Part shown: positions 5,389 through 5,798 of the stretch, piece after piece
Numbering within the stretch: the first letter of the stretch is position 1
How the letters are laid out: each line of letters opens with the position of its first letter
Origin: Deltaproteobacteria bacterium
GTDB lineage: Bacteria; Desulfobacterota; Desulfomonilia; UBA1062
Assembly (NCBI GenBank): GCA_023230665.1
Contig: JALNWY010000183.1
Location: 1 to 5,798 of the forward strand
Length of the DNA stretch: 5,798 nt
Direction of reading: 5' to 3'
The notes under the pieces: generated by a model
The model's database searches: none
Seen by the model: the letters and a program-made list of their open reading frames with translations, nothing else
Told to the model about the DNA's origin: nothing
Made by a program: the position numbers and the translations under genes

Positions 5389-5798
5389 ATGTATCAGGTA
5401 ATAGCACGCAAGTTCAGACCCCAGACCTTCGAAGACATCGTCGGGCAGGGGCACGTGACCGGCGTCATCAAAAACGCCATCGACTTGAACCGGCTGCCTC
5501 ACGCGTTCATCTTCTCAGGCCCCCGGGGCGTGGGCAAGACGTCGGCCGCGAGGATCCTGGCCAAGGCCATCAATTGCGAAAAGGGGCTCTCCAGCACTCC
5601 CTGCAATGCCTGCAAGATCTGTGAGGACATCACGGCCTCTCGGGCCGTGGATATCTTCGAGATCGACGCCGCTTCACACACCAGCGTGGAGAACATCAGG
5701 GATCTCATCGAAAACGCCCGCTATGCCCCGAGCACGGCGAGGTTCAAGACCTTCATCATCGACGAGGTCCACATGCTCTCCCGCAGCGCCTTCAACGC
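5389..5798 (+). CDS. dnaX: DNA polymerase III subunit tau/gamma, N-terminal part (runs off the window)
   Basis: The first 136 residues of the clamp-loader ATPase are present and intact. MYQVIARKFRPQTFEDIVGQ is the classic DnaX start. Walker A is GPRGVGKT at 44-51. The zinc-binding cysteines are Cys63, Cys72, Cys75 and Cys78 (CNACKIC). EIDAASHTSVENIRDL follows at 91-106, and the Walker B box DEVH is at 125-128. As part of the clamp loader the protein uses ATP to place the beta sliding clamp on primed DNA; the tau form, from the missing C-terminal part, ties polymerase cores and helicase together. A ribosome-binding site, TAGGA, lies at 5377-5381. Programmed frameshifting, which makes gamma in some species, would occur beyond the window. 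It starts 42 nt after the ffs end. Confidence 0.97.
   Translation, partial: MYQVIARKFRPQTFEDIVGQGHVTGVIKNAIDLNRLPHAFIFSGPRGVGKTSAARILAKAINCEKGLSSTPCNACKICEDITASRAVDIFEIDAASHTSVENIRDLIENARYAPSTARFKTFIIDEVHMLSRSAFN

Noticed and set aside
5023..5401. Several ORFs on both strands across tRNA-Ser and ffs
   Set aside because: They overlap well-supported structural RNA genes and encode no recognisable protein.

Overview
The window looks like a bacterial chromosome of moderate GC content, most likely a Desulfobacterota- or Nitrospirota-like Gram-negative. That guess rests on the style of DnaX, on the AlgI-type MBOAT/SGNH pair and on the tRNA-Ser / SRP RNA / dnaX order; no species can be named from the sequence alone.

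Left part (1-2448, + strand): the end of an operon for O-acylation of an extracellular or periplasmic glycan. A 35-codon C-terminal fragment of an unidentified small protein is followed 6 nt later by an AlgI/DltB-type membrane O-acyltransferase (117-1538). Overlapping this by 11 nt is a membrane-anchored SGNH-fold protein (1528-2448) that would be its extracytoplasmic partner. A 16-bp perfect palindrome sits on the stop codon of the second gene.

Middle (2449-3378): a decayed accessory stretch. It holds a plausible 64-aa minus-strand gene and, upstream of it on the same strand, what reads as the C-terminal half of a RES-domain toxin interrupted by an in-frame stop. The rest (about 3185-3300) shows no recognisable gene. 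An AT-rich region then carries a near-consensus sigma-70 promoter whose -10 lies inside a long imperfect inverted repeat. This drives a complete class II Fic protein (3379-4551) with an intact catalytic motif and inhibitory motif.

Eleven bases after the fic stop lies a 29-nt fragment matching exactly the T-arm, 3' acceptor strand, discriminator and CCA of a tRNA-Ser, with no tRNA body before it. This is what the far attachment site of an element integrated into a tRNA gene looks like, so 4563-4591 is the likely boundary between accessory DNA (left) and the conserved chromosome (right).

Right part (4592-5798): a minus-strand gene for a small exported protein with its own promoter; an orphan + strand terminator; a strong hairpin; tRNA-Ser(GGA); the bacterial small SRP RNA (ffs) 5 nt downstream, ending in its own terminator; and the start of dnaX (DNA polymerase III tau/gamma), which runs off the window. 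This block is housekeeping. No integrase, transposase or CRISPR array is visible. The window holds no convincing wholly new system; the most interesting part is the tRNA-bounded edge carrying Fic and RES toxin-type genes.
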